DNA of 15,290 nucleotides from Thermodesulfobacteriota bacterium (GTDB lineage Bacteria > Desulfobacterota > QYQD01). Below the pieces are notes generated by a model. The model was not told the DNA's origin and did no database searches. It saw only the letters and a list, made by a program, of their open reading frames with translations. The stretch's first letter is position 1; the number at the start of each line of letters is the position of its first letter. Positions 13,786 through 15,290 of the stretch are shown here, piece after piece. Where the stretch lies: contig JASEGX010000032.1 in the NCBI GenBank assembly GCA_030017815.1, positions 1 through 15,290 on the forward strand, read 5' to 3'. Position numbers and translations under genes: made by a program.

Positions 13786-14922
13786 TCAATGTCTGCGCCT
13801 GGGTTCTTCACTCAAGACCTCTATCTTCCCCACAATGCCCATGGTTACTATGTCTGCCAGGAGTGAACCTATGGTCTCGATGGTTTTTCGGAAAGGGGTA
13901 TTCCTTATGCACTGCCACCTGGTATCACCGTTGTAGTGCTCAGGCAGGCTTAAGTTGTACAATACGGGGGCTCTTTTCTCTTCGAAATTTGGAGAATGGA
14001 CCCTGAGCCATGCCTCTCCAGACGGCAGAACATCGGTCAAATAGTCTATGATTACCTGGCCATTATCAAAAATGGTTGTGGTAAGCTTTCTGCCGGCTTC
14101 AAAATTTCCGATGGTTGCATCGGGAATGACTTCCACAAGGTTCCAGCCCGCGAGGACAAGATCTTCTGCCATGTGATTGACGCTCCCGGTTACTCCCTGG
14201 ATGAGGTCCCCGAAAATCGCTTCTTTTACCTTGGATACAGAGAAAGCCAGCCGTTCTCCAATACCTTGGGGTGCGGGTTCCCCATCCGGGCGCCACGTGC
14301 CAAGGGTCAAGGCGCTCCCCATATCCTTGAAGAAGTCAACAACCGAGCCGATCAATCCGCGTTTAGTCGTCTCCTGGATTTGGTTATTTTGATCCCGGTA
14401 GTAGGTCTTGGCTCCGCCCCAAAGATCCTGAAAGAAATTCTTAACATTATCAAAAGCGTCAGAAATATCTTTCGCTATCCGTCCCCCGAAAGACTCCTGA
14501 TCCTCGGGATGTGAGGCCACCTTTTTGTCTTCCAGATAGTAGTGGTCACCTCCCGGGTTACTGAGGAGTTGATCGTCCCTGTATTTTTCAAGGTCGCGCA
14601 TATGACCTGTATTCTCGCATTCATTGGCCTGTTGCCTGTATGCGGCTACCACCTCTAACCTGGATACCGCATGGGTTGGTTGTCTCAGAGAAAAAGTCGG
14701 GAGAACCACAGGATTTGCTGGGGGCGCGATCTCCGGGGTCTTATGGAAACCCGGCCGGGAAGCGCCTGCCAGGATGGCAGCAAAGCCTTGCCGTGTCTTA
14801 TCGGTTACAGCGGGCAGGTTTCCGCAAACGCCATCGCCGGGCTCCGTTCCAGGAGTGTTGAGAGACCCCGGTACGTAATTTTGTGCGGTGATGAAATTTT
14901 CGACCCCTAATAACCTTAACAC
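13786..14922 (-). CDS. Hypothetical protein, 378 residues
   Basis: I do not recognise this protein. Residues 1-85 are Pro/Gly-rich and probably disordered, with a QGFAAILAG segment (45-53) like the N-terminal linkers of some flagellar or cell-wall proteins. Residues 105-310 look folded, mixing amphipathic helices (DISDAFDNVKNFFQDLWGG, RGLIGSVVDFFKDMGSALTLG, GDLIQGVTGSVNHMAEDL) with short strands. A hydrophobic stretch, IGSLLADIVTMGIVGKI, lies at 351-367. There is no clear signal peptide or transmembrane helix. The first possible start is GTG, because an in-frame stop lies two codons upstream. Its ribosome site is poor, so the real start may be internal. It stands alone, with no operon partner in the window. 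Long, sustained coding-like sequence supports a real gene. Confidence 0.65.
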   Translation of the reverse strand: MLRLLGVENFITAQNYVPGSLNTPGTEPGDGVCGNLPAVTDKTRQGFAAILAGASRPGFHKTPEIAPPANPVVLPTFSLRQPTHAVSRLEVVAAYRQQANECENTGHMRDLEKYRDDQLLSNPGGDHYYLEDKKVASHPEDQESFGGRIAKDISDAFDNVKNFFQDLWGGAKTYYRDQNNQIQETTKRGLIGSVVDFFKDMGSALTLGTWRPDGEPAPQGIGERLAFSVSKVKEAIFGDLIQGVTGSVNHMAEDLVLAGWNLVEVIPDATIGNFEAGRKLTTTIFDNGQVIIDYLTDVLPSGEAWLRVHSPNFEEKRAPVLYNLSLPEHYNGDTRWQCIRNTPFRKTIETIGSLLADIVTMGIVGKIEVLSEEPRRRH

Positions 14923-15004
14923 ACCTCAATTACCGAGCAAAAAACATACCATATTCTAAATGGAACCCTCTCTTCTGCTTAATATCTTATATCTACATTT
15001 AAAA

Positions 15005-15024
15005 ATGCTGTAGAACAACAGCAT
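15005..15024 (-). terminator. Hairpin, possible weak minus-strand terminator
   Basis: ATGCTGT, a 6-base loop and ACAGCAT form a perfect 7-bp stem. On the minus strand it is followed by five T residues. It could end transcripts entering from beyond the right edge, before the gene at 14922. The stem is not GC-rich, so it would be weak. Confidence 0.4.
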
Positions 15025-15043
15025 CACGTGAGGAGGGGATAGA

Positions 15044-15109
15044 ATGCACAGGAAAAAATATGCCGTATGGGAATATTTTGCCGACCTGGCGCCTCGCCTT
15101 ATAAATTGA
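15044..15109 (+). CDS. Doubtful 21-codon ORF with strong ribosome site
   Basis: AGGAGGGG lies five bases before an ATG that opens a 21-residue frame starting MHRKKYAVWEYFADLAP. The ribosome site is the best in this end of the window. The peptide has no recognisable family and could be a small protein, a leader peptide, or the 5' end of a gene broken by frameshift. Nothing else gene-like is seen between 14923 and 15290. Confidence 0.3.
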   Translation: MHRKKYAVWEYFADLAPRLIN

Positions 15110-15290
15110 CCTGCGGGCATTTTCGCAACCTGGGAACGTCTATTGTTTTGTATCATTCAAAGAAGAAAACCAGCCCACCTAATTTCTCAGTGCCCTGGCA
15201 TTCCTGTTTACCCCCAGAAAATCCCTGTGGGATCGTCATCTATTTTAGCTAATATTTTGTCTATATTTTTTGTTGGTTCCATACCCCGAT

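Noticed and set aside
13684..13866. Plus-strand 60-codon frame overlapping the end of the unknown gene
   Set aside because: It lacks a good ribosome site and overlaps repeat-like DNA and the 3' end of the gene at 13786.
1..15290. CRISPR array, tRNA or rRNA genes
   Set aside because: No regularly spaced repeats, cloverleaf or rRNA-like sequence was seen on either strand.

Overview
The window looks like chromosomal DNA of a motile, flagellated Gram-negative bacterium, most likely from the former Deltaproteobacteria (Desulfobacterota). The reasons are a chemoreceptor with a c-type haem motif in its periplasmic sensor, a STAS-CheY-CheA-MCP-CheW-CheR-CheD gene order, and repeats resembling those left by RAYT (REP-associated Y1) transposases. 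The assignment rests on remembered family resemblance, not on a search.

Left part (167-7248, all minus strand): a compact chemotaxis operon, transcribed right to left as STAS protein, CheY, CheA, MCP, CheW, CheR, CheD. Spacing is 2-19 nt, and cheR overlaps the end of cheW by 38 nt. The receptor carries a periplasmic CYNCH haem motif, a cytoplasmic PAS domain with clustered cysteines and a C-terminal GFEEF that fits the CheR/CheB tether consensus. CheA has an unusual MshEN-like repeat pair ahead of its dimerisation domain. CheB is not in the window. Bases 1-166 are repeat DNA.

Middle (7249-11198): a divergent intergenic region leads to a plus-strand conserved hypothetical gene (7574-8425), preceded by a near-consensus sigma-28 (FliA) promoter, so it probably belongs to the late flagellar regulon. 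prfC (release factor 3) lies convergent to it. It has a strong sigma-70-type promoter followed at once by a terminator hairpin inside the leader, which suggests attenuation. Upstream of prfC is a small lysine-rich protein gene. The intergenic DNA holds repeats: an inverted pair of GC-rich modules (7268-7366 and 10244-10320), a 41-bp direct repeat (8401 and 11131) and a probable RAYT transposase relic (10855-10992).

Right part (11199-15290): uup (an ABC-F ATPase), visibly richer in GC than the che genes; a frameshifted, P-loop-damaged AAA ATPase remnant with a fossil promoter (13198-13493); a repeat-containing gap; and a 378-residue protein of unknown function (13786-14922). The last 370 bases hold only a hairpin and a doubtful 21-codon ORF.

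The main points for follow-up are the redox-type chemoreceptor with its unusual CheA, the sigma-28-driven unknown protein, the prfC leader, and the mobile-repeat traces that reach into coding ends.
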